Source: Cellulomonas sp. Y8 (lineage in GTDB: Bacteria; Actinomycetota; Actinomycetes; Actinomycetales; Cellulomonadaceae). Taken from it: a stretch of DNA of 64,000 bases. Below the pieces are notes generated by a model, which saw nothing but the letters and a program-made list of their open reading frames with translations, was not told the DNA's origin and made no database searches. Where the stretch lies: positions 3,286,001 through 3,350,000 of the forward strand of contig NZ_CP041203.1 of NCBI RefSeq assembly GCF_008033115.1, given 5' to 3'. The stretch's first letter is position 1; each line of letters starts with the position of its first letter. A program made the position numbers and the translations under genes. Positions 33,338-41,754 of the stretch are shown here, piece after piece.

Positions 33338-33749
33338 CGGGGCCGTCGAGCTCCGCGTCGACGGCACCGCGCAGACCGCGTGGCTGGAGGACGTCCACGC
33401 CGCGCTCGCGCGCCTGTGGGACGCGGCGCCCGAGGTGCCCGACCTGGACCGGCTGCGGTTCGAGACCGCGGTCATCGAGATCGCGACGAACGTCGTGCGG
33501 CACACCGTCCCGGTCGGCGACGGCCCCGTCCGGGCGAGCGTGCGGCTGCGCGCCGACCCCGCGCGGCTGGAGGCCGAGCTCACCGACGACGGCGCACCGG
33601 TGCGGGTCGACCTCGACCCGGCGCCGGTGGACGACTTCGCCGAGAGCGGGCGGGGGATCGCCCTGGTGCTGCGGGCCGTCGACAGCCTGAGCCTGGCGCG
33701 GGAGGACGGCCGCAACACCTGGCGGCTGGCCCGGCACCGGTCGGCGTGA
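33324..33749 (+). CDS. RsbW-like ATP-binding anti-sigma/serine kinase
   Basis: A 141-residue HATPase_c protein. The N-box is ETAVIEIATNVVRHT (E52, N56), the G1 region LTDDGAPVRVD, and the G2 region ESGRGIALVLRAVDSLSL. These are the ATP-binding features of RsbW/SpoIIAB. It starts GTG inside the STAS gene (14-nt overlap), so kinase and substrate are made together. No sigma factor gene lies in the window, so its other target is unknown. Confidence 0.88.
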   Translation: MPAADGAVELRVDGTAQTAWLEDVHAALARLWDAAPEVPDLDRLRFETAVIEIATNVVRHTVPVGDGPVRASVRLRADPARLEAELTDDGAPVRVDLDPAPVDDFAESGRGIALVLRAVDSLSLAREDGRNTWRLARHRSA

Positions 33750-33764
33750 CGTACGGTCGTGCCG

Positions 33765-34940
33765 ATGGCTTCTGACACCCTGCACCTGGAAGACGACCGC
33801 GTCGCCGCGCTGCACCGGCTCGGCGTGCTCGACACCCCCGCCGAGGACCGGTTCGACCGCGTCGTCCGGCTCGCCCGGCAGCTGTTCGGCGTGTCGACCG
33901 CGATCGTCTCGCTCGTCGACCGCCAGGTCGTCGTGCACAAGGCGATGGTGGGCTTCGACGAGCCGGTCGTCCCCCGCGAGGAGTCGTTCTGCGGCACGAC
34001 GGTCCAGGAGGACCGGATGCTCGTCGTCCCCGACGCCGCCCAGGACGAGCGGTTCCGGGACAAGCCGTTCGTCGTGGGCCCGGACGGGCTCCGGTTCTAC
34101 GCCGGGCAGCCCCTCGTCGCGCCGGGCGGCTACCGCGTCGGCACGCTGTGCATCGCCGACCAGCAGCCCCGGCAGTTCGACGCGGACAGCGCCTCCCTGC
34201 TGCGCGACCTCGCCGCGTGGGTCGAGAAGGAGCTCGTCATCGACTCCGAGCTCGAGCGCGCGGCCCAGGTGCAGGCGGGGCTGCTGCCCCGGTCCGCGCC
34301 GGTGGTGCCCGGCTACGAGGTCGCGGGGGCGTGCCTGCCCAGCCGGGCCGTGGGCGGCGACTTCTACGACTGGTCGACGACCGGGAGCGGCCTCGTGCTG
34401 AGCCTCGTCGACGTCATGGGCAAGGGCGCGGGCGCCGGGATCATGGCGGCCTCGATCCGCGCGGTGCTGCGCGGCTCCGCCCACGGCGCCGACGTCGCGC
34501 AGTCCCTGCTGTACGCCGGCGCGATCCTGCACTCCGACCTGTCCGGCGCCGGGGTGTTCGCCACCGCGTTCCACGCCTCGCTCGACGCCGCGAGCGGCGA
34601 CGTCTGCTACGCGGACGCCGGCCACGGGCTCACCGTCGTCGTCCGCTCCGACGGGTCCGACGAGCGGCTGCCGGCGACCGGCCTCCCGCTCGGCGTCCTG
34701 GACGAGGAGGCCCGCGAGCAGCGGGTCGTGCACCTCGGGCCCGGCGACCTGCTGCTGACGTTCTCCGACGGGCTGCTCGACCTGGTCGACGGCACGCTCG
34801 CGGGGCTGCCGCCGGTGGTCGACGCCGTCCGGGGCGCCGGGTCCGCGGACGCGGCGGTCGACGCGGTGCTGCGCCTCGCGGCGGGAGCGGCCGAGCGGCC
34901 GGACGACATCACGGTCGTGGCGGTGCGCCGGGCGGGCTGA
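33765..34940 (+). CDS. GAF-PP2C (SpoIIE/RsbU-type) phosphatase, second paralogue
   Basis: A 391-residue protein colinear with the phosphatase at 29831: GAF domain (RFDRVVRLARQLFGVSTAIV, ESFCGTTVQEDRMLVVPDAA) and PP2C domain (VQAGLLPRSAPVVPGYEVAG, VGGDFYDWSTTGSGLVLSLV, MGKGAGAG, CYADAGHGLTVV, FSDGLLDLVDG, PDDITVVAVR). The metal-binding Asp positions are all kept. It starts ATG; a GTG two codons earlier is possible. It is the fifth gene in a row on this strand and closes the operon, followed by a hairpin. Confidence 0.9.
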   Translation: MASDTLHLEDDRVAALHRLGVLDTPAEDRFDRVVRLARQLFGVSTAIVSLVDRQVVVHKAMVGFDEPVVPREESFCGTTVQEDRMLVVPDAAQDERFRDKPFVVGPDGLRFYAGQPLVAPGGYRVGTLCIADQQPRQFDADSASLLRDLAAWVEKELVIDSELERAAQVQAGLLPRSAPVVPGYEVAGACLPSRAVGGDFYDWSTTGSGLVLSLVDVMGKGAGAGIMAASIRAVLRGSAHGADVAQSLLYAGAILHSDLSGAGVFATAFHASLDAASGDVCYADAGHGLTVVVRSDGSDERLPATGLPLGVLDEEAREQRVVHLGPGDLLLTFSDGLLDLVDGTLAGLPPVVDAVRGAGSADAAVDAVLRLAAGAAERPDDITVVAVRRAG

Positions 34941-34946
34941 CCGGTG

Positions 34947-34970
34947 ACGCCGGGCGACGGCGCCCGGCGT
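34947..34970. terminator. Terminator hairpin after the signalling operon
   Basis: ACGCCGGGCG-ACGG-CGCCCGGCGT: 10-bp arms with a tetraloop, between convergent genes. Confidence 0.7.
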
Positions 34971-34981
34971 GGCGCGTGCGC

Positions 34982-35485
34982 TCAGGCGCGCGGCGGCACC
35001 GCGTGCAGCACCACGTCGTGCAGCGCCCCGCCCTCGGCCCGGGCCGTCAGGTAGGTCCCCGCCGGCTGCCGGCGGCGGTCGGTCGGCGACCCGGGGTTCA
35101 GCAGGCGCAGCCCGCCGGGTGCGACGGTGTCCCACGGGATGTGGCTGTGGCCGAACACCAGCACGTCGGCGTCGGGGTACGCCGCGGCGCACCGCGCCTC
35201 CCGGCCCGCCGCCTGCCCGGTCTCGTGCACGACCGCGAACCGCAGCCCGCCGAGCTCCGCGCGGGCCACCTCCGGCAGCCGGGCGCGCAGGTCGGACCCG
35301 TCGTTGTTGCCCCAGCAGCCGACGAGCCGCCGCGCCCGGGCCTCCAGGGCGTCCAGGAGCGCCACGTCGACCCAGTCGCCCGCGTGCAGCACGACGTCGG
35401 CGGCGTCGACGGCGTCCCACACCGCCGGGGGCAGGTCGCGCGCGCGGCGCGGGACGTGGGTGTCGGCGAGGAGCAGCAGGTCCAC
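34982..35485 (-). CDS. YfcE/MJ0936-type metallophosphoesterase
   Basis: A 167-residue calcineurin-fold protein: D8-x-H10 (LLLADTHVPR), the bridging Asp in VVLHAGDWVD, CWGNNDGSDLR, VVHETGQ and the final VLVFGHSHIPWD. All dimetal ligands are present. YfcE-type enzymes hydrolyse phosphodiesters with loose specificity. The gene is 40 bp downstream of the membrane phosphatase on the same strand, so possibly co-transcribed; a role in nucleotide signalling is only a suggestion. Confidence 0.88.
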   Translation of the reverse strand: MDLLLLADTHVPRRARDLPPAVWDAVDAADVVLHAGDWVDVALLDALEARARRLVGCWGNNDGSDLRARLPEVARAELGGLRFAVVHETGQAAGREARCAAAYPDADVLVFGHSHIPWDTVAPGGLRLLNPGSPTDRRRQPAGTYLTARAEGGALHDVVLHAVPPRA

Positions 35486-35525
35486 GGGGCCTCCGGTGCC
35501 GGGGGTTCGGGCGGGGTCGTCCGGG

Positions 35526-37604
35526 TCAGGCGGCGCGGCGCAGCGCGACGACCGTGAGGTCGTCCTCGGGGTGCCGGGGGTCGACCAGCGACAGCACCGC
35601 GTCGGCGGCCTGCTCGGCGGTACGCGTGCCGCGCACCGCGCGCCCCACCTGGTCCAGGTCGCCCAGCGACCCGCCGAGCGCGTCGAGCACCCCGTCGGAG
35701 AACGTCACCAGCAGCTCGCCCGGGGCCAGCCGGGCGCGGGCGGTCACCCGGTCGGGCCCGGGAGCGATCCCGAGCGGCAGCCCGGTCGCCGAGAGCCGGC
35801 GCGCCGTGCCGTCCTGGCCGACGATCAGGGACAGGCCGTGCCCCGCGTCCGTGTAGGACACCTGCCCGTCCGCCGCGTCCACGTAGGCGCGGAACATCGT
35901 CACGAACGCGCCGGCGTTCGCGAGGTCCGCGGTCATCGCCCGCTCGGTCGCCGCCAGCGTGCCGGCGACGTCCTGCAGCGCGGACTGCGCGTGCAGCACC
36001 GAGCGCGTGGTCGCGGCCAGGATCGCGGCGGCCGGGCCCTTGCCCATCACGTCGGCGAGGGTGAGCACCAGGCCGTCCGCCACCGCCTGCCAGTCGTAGA
36101 AGTCGCCCCCCACCGAGCCCGCGGGCACGAACCGCGCCGCGAGGTCCAGCCCGGGCACGTCGAGCGCGCGCGACGGCAGCAGGCTCGCCTGCACCAGGGC
36201 CGCCCGGCGCAGCTCCGTGCGCTCGACCGTGACGTCCCGCAGCACCGTCACCGCGCCGCCGCCCGCCGCGGCGGGCAGGGGCGAGGCCGAGAACGTGACG
36301 ATGCGCGGCTCCGTCGCACCCGGCACCCGCACGAGCAGGTCCGCCTCGCGCACCTGCTCGCCCGCGAGGGCCCGGCGGAACGGCAGCTCCGCGTCCGGGA
36401 CCGGGCTGCCGTCGAGGTGCGCGAGGTGGGCCAGGTCCGCGTCGCCCGCGCCGTCGGGCGCGGTGCGGCCGGTGAGCAGCAGGCCCGCGGTGGGGTTGCG
36501 CACCACCACGCGACCGGCTGCGTCGACCACCCGGACGCCCTCCGACATCGTGTCCACGACCGTCGCCAGCAGCGTCGCCTGCTCCTGCGCGCGGTCCCGG
36601 GCGGCCTGCAGGTCCGCGACCAGGAGCGCCCGCTCGTCGCGGGCGATCGCGAGGGCGAGCCCGATCACCGCGACCAGCCCGACGTAGAGCTGGGCGATCG
36701 CCACCTGGGCCGTCGGGTCGGGCAGCTCCGCGAACGGGCCCGACCCGGCGAGCGTGAGCTGGATCGCGACGACGCCGCACAGCGTGGTGTGCAGCACGAC
36801 CGACCGCGTCGGCAGCCGGGAGCCAGCCCACACCGTGAGGCCGATGAGCGGGAACACCACCGCGAGCCAGTCGATCTCGACGAACCACACCACGTAGAGC
36901 AGCGGGGCGAGCAGCATCGCCGCGAGGTAGTCGGCGCCCCTGCCCTCCGTCCACCACTCGACGCGTTCGGGCGCCGTGCGCGACCGGCGACCGCGCAGCC
37001 ACGCGCCGAGGGTGAAGCCGAGCGAGCCGATGCCGACGATCGCGACGGTGTTCCGCGCGCACCAGAGCAGCGCCGTGCGCCACGTCCACGGCTCGCCGCC
37101 GAGGACCACGGCCAGCTCGACCAGCGGGGCCGAGACCACGGAGCTCAGCGCGGCGCCGAGCACGAACCACCAGAGGTCGGGCACCCGGCGCAGCTGCTGG
37201 GTGCCGCGGGCGGCCCAGACGTACGGCGCGTACCGGGCGAGCACCGCCGCGCAGACCACCGCCTGCACGGTCGCGGCGAGCGCGCCGATCGCGGCGGTCG
37301 ACGCCGACGCGCCGGTCGCCGCGACCACGGTGCCGGTCGACAGGGCGAGCACCAGCGGGTCCAGCCAGGGCCACGGGCGGCGGGCCCGCGCCACCAGCCA
37401 CAGCACCGAGACCCCCGCGGCCGGCCAGACCAGGCTGACCTCTGCGTCGGGGACGCGGTTCGCGCGGCCGAGCAGGCAGGCGGCGGCGTTGAGCAGCGCG
37501 AACAGCGCCACGAGGCGCAGGTCGCGGGCGGTCGGCCGACGGGGCGCGCGGGGGAGCCGCGGGGTCCCGGCGGTGGTCGCGCCGCTCTGCGGCTCCGTCG
37601 TCAC
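35526..37604 (-). CDS. Membrane-sensor (MASE1-like) PAS-PP2C phosphatase
   Basis: A 692-residue protein starting GTG after GGGAGGG. Residues about 30-330 form some eight to ten membrane helices resembling MASE1 sensors (VPDAEVSLVWPAAGVSVLWL; WCARNTVAIVGIGSLGFTLG). A short coiled linker leads to a PAS domain at about 350-455 (VDTMSEGVRVVDAAGRVVVR). The PP2C domain occupies about 470-692 (VQASLLPSRALDVPGLDLAA, VGGDFYDWQAVADGLVLTLA, SYTDAGHGLSLI, FSDGVLDALGG, DDLTVVALRR). This gives the locus a third, membrane-coupled phosphatase that could feed the same STAS protein. The signal sensed is unknown. Confidence 0.88.
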   Translation of the reverse strand: MTTEPQSGATTAGTPRLPRAPRRPTARDLRLVALFALLNAAACLLGRANRVPDAEVSLVWPAAGVSVLWLVARARRPWPWLDPLVLALSTGTVVAATGASASTAAIGALAATVQAVVCAAVLARYAPYVWAARGTQQLRRVPDLWWFVLGAALSSVVSAPLVELAVVLGGEPWTWRTALLWCARNTVAIVGIGSLGFTLGAWLRGRRSRTAPERVEWWTEGRGADYLAAMLLAPLLYVVWFVEIDWLAVVFPLIGLTVWAGSRLPTRSVVLHTTLCGVVAIQLTLAGSGPFAELPDPTAQVAIAQLYVGLVAVIGLALAIARDERALLVADLQAARDRAQEQATLLATVVDTMSEGVRVVDAAGRVVVRNPTAGLLLTGRTAPDGAGDADLAHLAHLDGSPVPDAELPFRRALAGEQVREADLLVRVPGATEPRIVTFSASPLPAAAGGGAVTVLRDVTVERTELRRAALVQASLLPSRALDVPGLDLAARFVPAGSVGGDFYDWQAVADGLVLTLADVMGKGPAAAILAATTRSVLHAQSALQDVAGTLAATERAMTADLANAGAFVTMFRAYVDAADGQVSYTDAGHGLSLIVGQDGTARRLSATGLPLGIAPGPDRVTARARLAPGELLVTFSDGVLDALGGSLGDLDQVGRAVRGTRTAEQAADAVLSLVDPRHPEDDLTVVALRRAA

Positions 37605-37750
37605 GCGCCCTCCCTGATGTCGTCCGCTCCCGACGAGCAGGCTACGGGGCTGCGCGCCGTGGCGCCCGGGCCGTGGAGTCCGCGGCCCGGACGGCGGTGT
37701 CAAGGGCCGTCGGTCCCGGTGTGATCGTCCCGACACCGCGAGCGGCCATC

Positions 37751-37764
37751 ACCGACCGGTCGGT
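37751..37764. promoter_or_regulatory. ACCGACCGGTCGGT palindrome (TetR-type operator)
   Basis: A perfect 14-bp palindrome upstream of the SDR gene, immediately followed by a further GGTCGGTG half copy. Such ACCGACCGGT sites are typical TetR/AcrR operators. No TetR gene is within the window, so the regulator must act from elsewhere. Confidence 0.5.
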
Positions 37765-37827
37765 CGGTGTTGACTCGGACGGGCCGCGCCCCGCGGCTCA
37801 CGAGATCTGAGCGAGGAGTGACGCGTG

Positions 37828-38583
37828 ATGGCGCGGTTCGACGGCAAGGTGGCCCTGGTGACGGGTGGCGGCAGCGGGATCGGGGAGGCCGTCGCGCAGC
37901 GGCTCGCCGCGGAGGGCGCGTCCGTCGTGCTCACCGACATCCGGCTCGAGGCGGCGCAGCGGGTGGCCGACGAGATCGTCGCGGCCGGCGGCGCCGCGTC
38001 CGCGTTCCAGCAGGACACCGCCGACCCCGAGAGCTCGCGCGCCGCCGTCGACTTCGCGGTCGCGACCTACGGCGCGCTGCACCTCGCGGTGAACAACGCC
38101 GGCATCGCGGCCCGGAACCAGCTGCCGACCGGCGAGCTCGACCTCGACGCCGACTGGCGCCGCGTCATCGACATCAACCTCAACGGCGTGCTGTACGGCC
38201 TGCGGTACGAGCTGCCCGCCATCGAGGCCGCGGGCGGCGGAGCGGTCGTCAACATGGCGTCGATGCACGCGCTCGTCGCCGCGCCGGGCAACTCCGCCTA
38301 CGTCGCGTCGAAGCACGCGATCAACGGCCTGACCAAGAACGCCGCCGTCGAGTACGGCACGCGCGGCGTCCGGGTCAACGCGGTCGCGCCGGGCAACATC
38401 TGGACGCCGCTGATGGCGCAGCTCCCGCAGGACCAGATCGACGCCATCACGGCGAAGCACCCGATCGGCCGGATCGGCCGGCCGGACGAGGTCGCCGCGC
38501 TCGTGGCCTTCCTCCTGAGCGACGAGGCGTCGTTCATCACGGGCAGCCTGCACCAGGTCGACGGCGGGTACCCGGCCGCCTGA
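37828..38583 (+). CDS. Short-chain dehydrogenase/reductase (classical SDR)
   Basis: A 251-residue classical [17 protein letters not shown](P) motif, NNAG, Ser in [10 protein letters not shown], and the Tyr/Lys pair in [13 protein letters not shown]. The C-terminal [19 protein letters not shown] and [14 protein letters not shown] are typical of oxidoreductases of the 3-oxoacyl-reductase/steroid dehydrogenase group. DIR after the second strand favours NAD(H). The ATG follows a GTG codon directly; either may be used, with GAGGAG upstream. Substrate unknown. Confidence 0.9.
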   Translation: MARFDGKVALVTGGGSGIGEAVAQRLAAEGASVVLTDIRLEAAQRVADEIVAAGGAASAFQQDTADPESSRAAVDFAVATYGALHLAVNNAGIAARNQLPTGELDLDADWRRVIDINLNGVLYGLRYELPAIEAAGGGAVVNMASMHALVAAPGNSAYVASKHAINGLTKNAAVEYGTRGVRVNAVAPGNIWTPLMAQLPQDQIDAITAKHPIGRIGRPDEVAALVAFLLSDEASFITGSLHQVDGGYPAA

Positions 38584-38616
38584 CACCCGCCGCGCTCGGG
38601 CGGGCGCCGGCGACCC

Positions 38617-38660
38617 GCCGGGTGACCGGCCCGCGCGCGTCGGCGCGCCGGTCACCCGGC
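38617..38660. terminator. Terminator hairpin after the SDR gene
   Basis: Perfect 14-bp arms GCCGGGTGACCGGC / GCCGGTCACCCGGC with a 16-nt loop. Confidence 0.75.
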
Positions 38661-38703
38661 GCCGGTGGGACCTTCGTCCCGGCGATGCCGTAGCGTCGGC
38701 GCC

Positions 38704-39354
38704 GTGGACCCGTCCGTGCAGCGTGCGCTCGTCGTGGGGCGCCTGCTCGGCGTCGCGGCGACCGTGCTCGCGCTCGGGTCCGGTGCGCACGTGCTCGGCG
38801 GCGGCCACGCCCCGTCCGGGAGCGCGCTCGCCCTCATCGGGTCGCTCGTCGTGGTCGGCTCCGCGGCGCTCGCGCGCCGGCCCCTGACCGTGCGGGTCCT
38901 GCTCCCGGCAGCGGTGGCCGGTCAGCTCGGGGTGCACGCGGCGCTCACCTGGCTCGCGCCGGGCGCGGGCGCCGCGCTCCCGGGCGCGGCGCACGGCGGG
39001 CACGGGGTCGTCCTCCCGGGGGCGGTGCCCGGCCTCGCCGGGGCCGCGGCCCGAGTCCCGGTCGACGCCGTGGTCGCCGACCCGCACGGCGCCGGCGGGC
39101 TGATGCTCGCCGCCCACGCCGCCGCGATGGCGGCCACCGTGCTGCTGCTCGTGGCGACCGACCGCGGGGTCCTCGCGCTCGCCCGCCGCTGGGCGGCGCT
39201 GCTGCCGGCGCTCGCGGGCGCGCTGCCGACCCCGGTCGCGCCGCGCGCGCGGCCCGTGGCGCCGGTCGCCGCCGCACCGCGCCCGGTGCCGGCCCTGCGC
39301 GGCGGCGTCGCGAGGCGCGGCCCGCCCGGGGTGCTCCGCCCCCGCGTGGCCTGA
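38704..39354 (+). CDS. Hypothetical multi-span membrane protein near YcnI
   Basis: A 216-residue protein starting GTG. It has about five hydrophobic segments: RLLGVAATVLALGSGAHVLG, LALIGSLVVVGSAALA, LLPAAVAGQLGVHAALTWLA and AAHAAAMAATVLLLVATDRG, plus a Pro/Arg-rich cytosolic tail. A His/Gly loop (AHGGHGVVLPG) lies between spans. Proteins like this are often encoded beside YcnI (DUF1775) in actinobacteria and may have a copper-linked role, but this is inferred from neighbourhood only. Confidence 0.65.
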   Translation: MDPSVQRALVVGRLLGVAATVLALGSGAHVLGGGHAPSGSALALIGSLVVVGSAALARRPLTVRVLLPAAVAGQLGVHAALTWLAPGAGAALPGAAHGGHGVVLPGAVPGLAGAAARVPVDAVVADPHGAGGLMLAAHAAAMAATVLLLVATDRGVLALARRWAALLPALAGALPTPVAPRARPVAPVAAAPRPVPALRGGVARRGPPGVLRPRVA

Positions 39355-39470
39355 GCCCCCGCACGCCCTGCGCGGCGGGGGCGCCGGGTCGCGCCGTCCC
39401 CGCGCGCCCCGCCGTCGCCCCGTGCGACGGCCCGGCGGCGCGCGCCACGCCGTCCCCAGGAGAACCGACC

Positions 39471-40232
39471 ATGTCCGCATCGCCCCGCGCCCTCGCGCGC
39501 CTCGCCGCCGGCCCCGCTCTGGCCGCCGCCCTCGTCCTCGGCTCCGCCGCCGCGGCGTCCGCGCACGTCCGCGTCGTCCCCGAGACCACCGCCGCCGGCG
39601 GCTGGACCGTCCTCACCTTCCGGGTGCCCAACGAGTCGCCGACGTCGGCGACGACCCGGGTGACCGTCGACCTGCCGACGGACACGCCCCTGACGTCGGT
39701 CTCGACGCAGCCCGTGCCCGGGTGGAGCGCCACCGTCGAGCGCGGCGCTCTGCCCGAGCCGGTCGAGGTCGACGGCACAACCCTCACCCAGGCGCCGCTG
39801 CACGTCACCTGGACCGCCGACGGCGCCGGCATCGGCGACGGCGAGTTCCAGCAGTTCGCGATCTCGGTCGGCCCGCTGCCCGCGGCCGGCACCGAGCTCG
39901 TCCTGCCCGCGCACCAGGAGTACGCCGACGGCGAGGTCGTCGACTGGGACCAGGTCGCCGAGGGCGACGAGGAGCCGGACAGCCCGGCGCCGACCTTCAC
40001 GACGACCGAGGCGGCGGCGGACGGCCACGGCCACGGCACGGCGGACGCGTCGGGCGACGGGTCCGAGGACGCCGGGGCGGGCGACGAGGTCGGGGCTGGG
40101 GATGCCGGGTCCGGCTCGTCGACCGACGACGCCGGCGCGCTGCCCGTCGTGCTCGGCGGCCTCGGCCTCGCGGCCGGCGTCGGCGCCCTCGTCGTCGCCG
40201 TGCTCGCGTGGCGGCGGGCCGGGGCGCGCTGA
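39471..40232 (+). CDS. YcnI-like copper-binding membrane protein (DUF1775)
   Basis: A 253-residue protein starting ATG with AGGAGA. A signal peptide ends AAASA, leaving His as the first mature residue (HVRVVPETT), the copper-brace ligand of YcnI. The DUF1775 domain runs to about residue 160 (WTVLTFRVPNESPTSATTRV, PLHVTWTAD, IGDGEFQQFAISVGPLP), followed by an acidic, His- and Asp-rich linker and a C-terminal membrane anchor (GGLGLAAGVGALVVAVLAWR). It is thought to act as a Cu(II) chaperone outside the membrane. It may be co-transcribed with the preceding membrane gene. Confidence 0.9.
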   Translation: MSASPRALARLAAGPALAAALVLGSAAAASAHVRVVPETTAAGGWTVLTFRVPNESPTSATTRVTVDLPTDTPLTSVSTQPVPGWSATVERGALPEPVEVDGTTLTQAPLHVTWTADGAGIGDGEFQQFAISVGPLPAAGTELVLPAHQEYADGEVVDWDQVAEGDEEPDSPAPTFTTTEAAADGHGHGTADASGDGSEDAGAGDEVGAGDAGSGSSTDDAGALPVVLGGLGLAAGVGALVVAVLAWRRAGAR

Positions 40233-40250
40233 GCGGCGTCCCCCACGCAC

Positions 40251-40285
40251 GACGCCCCCGCGACCGGCTCGGTCGCGGGGGCGTC
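40251..40285. terminator. Terminator hairpin after YcnI gene
   Basis: Perfect 15-bp arms GACGCCCCCGCGACC / GGTCGCGGGGGCGTC with a 5-nt loop, between convergent genes. Confidence 0.8.
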
Positions 40286-40319
40286 GCGCTGCGCGGGGTG
40301 TGTGCCGCGGGGAGCGGTG

Positions 40320-40526
40320 TCAGTCCTCGACGGGGCGCTCCACGAGGTAGGACCGGCCGTCGGCACCGACGACCCGCACGAACTCGGTGCGCAGCGCCTG
40401 GTCCCGCTCGCGGTCGGCCTCGGCCACCTCGCGGTCCGGGGCCAGGGGGTCGCCGACCTGGGCCGGCCCGAACACGCTGAGCAGCGCCGCCTCGCGCCTG
40501 TCGTTCGCCCTGCCGATCTTGCCCAT
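40320..40526 (-). CDS. Small conserved-looking hypothetical protein
   Basis: About 68 residues from the ATG encoding MGKIGRANDRREAALLSVFG. It is charged, soluble and ends RTEFVRVVGADGRSYLVERP. In-frame ATGs at 40568 and 40565 would add 13-14 residues, but those overlap the promoter zone of the divergent regulator, so the shorter start is preferred. I do not recognise a family. Being divergent from an OhrR-like regulator, it may be under its control. Confidence 0.6.
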   Translation of the reverse strand: MGKIGRANDRREAALLSVFGPAQVGDPLAPDREVAEADRERDQALRTEFVRVVGADGRSYLVERPVED

Positions 40527-40602
40527 GCCCGCCGCCTCGTCCCGTCCGATGCTGAGGGCGCTCATCATATGCGCACGAACGATCCGGGCTAGCATCGGGG
40601 GC

Positions 40603-41130
40603 GTGATCCCGCCCGCCCCGACCGCCGTCCCTGCTCCCGGGGCGGCTGCATCGGGCCCGGCTGCGTCCAGCGCTGACGCACCCGCCGGTGACCCGCTCGC
40701 CGTCGAGGCGCAGGTCTGCCTCGCGATGTCGGCCGCGGCCCGCGCGCTCGTCGGGTTCTACCGGCCGCTGCTCGAGCCGCTCGGGCTGACGCACCCGCAG
40801 TACCTCGCGATGCTCGCGCTCTGGCAGCACGGCGACCTCACGCTCAAGGCGCTCGCGGCGCTGCTGCACCTCGAGCCCGCCACCGCGTCGCCGCTGGTCC
40901 GCCGGCTCGAGGCGCTCGGGCTGGTCGAGCGGGCGCGCGACGGCGCGGACGAGCGGGCCCTCGCGATCCGCCTGACCGACGACGGGCGCGCCCTGCGGGA
41001 GCGGGCCGTCGGCATCCCGGCCGCGATGGTCGACGGGCTGCGGCTCGACCTCGGCCAGGTGGCCCAGGTGCGCGAGGCGGCGCAGCTCCTGCTCGCCGCG
41101 TGCGAGGACGCCGAGGCGCGCCGGGGCTGA
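40603..41130 (+). CDS. MarR-family regulator, OhrR-like
   Basis: A 175-residue protein with a Pro/Ala N-terminal extension of about 30 residues. VCLAMSAAARALVGFYRPLL and LGLTHPQYLAMLALW match OhrR, including the N-terminal Cys that senses organic peroxides. The winged helix follows (DLTLKALAALLHLEPATASP, VRRLEALGLVERARDGADER). No ohr peroxidase gene is adjacent, so the target is unknown. GTG start; a TAGCAT -10-like box lies a few bases before it, so the mRNA may be nearly leaderless. Confidence 0.85.
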   Translation: MIPPAPTAVPAPGAAASGPAASSADAPAGDPLAVEAQVCLAMSAAARALVGFYRPLLEPLGLTHPQYLAMLALWQHGDLTLKALAALLHLEPATASPLVRRLEALGLVERARDGADERALAIRLTDDGRALRERAVGIPAAMVDGLRLDLGQVAQVREAAQLLLAACEDAEARRG

Positions 41131-41165
41131 CGCCGCGCCCGGGCGCCGGGTGGCCTGCGCCCGGG

Positions 41166-41654
41166 TCAGCGCCCGAGCGCGTGCTCCACCGTCGTGCACG
41201 GGTCGCCGGTCTCGCGGTACCCGCAGGCCGCGCGGCGCAGGAGCTGCCCGACCGCGGCGCGGTCCGCCGGGTCGAGCGCGCCGAACACCGCGTCCTCCGC
41301 GACGGCCATCCGGTGCTCCAGCTCCGCGAGCAGCGCCTCGGCGCCCGCCGTGGGGTGCACCCGGCGCTGCCGCCGGTCGACCTCGGCCACCCGCCGCTCC
41401 ACCAGGCCGGCGCGCTCCAGGTCGTCGATCAGGTACGTCATCACCGTGCGGTCGATCCCGAGGCTCGCCGCCAGCGCGGCCTGGCTCGGGTGCGCCCCGC
41501 GCACCACCTCGCGCAGCACCAGGAACCCCCGGAACCCGTGGGGCACCGCCTCGACCGCGGACGTCATCGCGTGCTCGTAGGCGCGGAGCAGCACGCCGAG
41601 CGACCACCCGAGATCGGAGGCGGGGTGCGTCGTCTGCTCGCCGGTCGCCGTCAT
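41166..41654 (-). CDS. MarR-family regulator
   Basis: A 162-residue MarR protein: EHAMTSAVEAVPHGFRGFLV, winged helix HPSQAALAASLGIDRTVMTY, LIDDLERAGLVERRVAEVDR, then a dimerisation helix. It is divergent from the LLM flavoprotein operon, with overlapping promoters, and so probably represses it. The ATG lies only 6 nt after a TACGAT -10 box, so the mRNA is probably leaderless. Confidence 0.88.
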   Translation of the reverse strand: MTATGEQTTHPASDLGWSLGVLLRAYEHAMTSAVEAVPHGFRGFLVLREVVRGAHPSQAALAASLGIDRTVMTYLIDDLERAGLVERRVAEVDRRQRRVHPTAGAEALLAELEHRMAVAEDAVFGALDPADRAAVGQLLRRAACGYRETGDPCTTVEHALGR

Positions 41655-41660
41655 ACGGGA

Positions 41661-41710
41661 ATCGTACGCCCCGTCCCGTGGTTGAGCCAATCATCTGCTA
41701 GACATACGAT
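41661..41710. promoter_or_regulatory. Overlapping divergent promoters of marR and the LLM operon
   Basis: Plus strand: TTGAGC (41682-41687), 17 bp, TACGAT (41705-41710). Minus strand: TTGGCT (41685-41690), 18 bp, TACGAT (41661-41666). The two -35 boxes share bases in TTGAGCCAA, so the promoters exclude each other and a repressor bound here would shut both. Confidence 0.6.
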
Positions 41711-41754
41711 CGTGCTGGCCGACGGATGCGTCGGCGGATCGAGACGAGGCGGAC

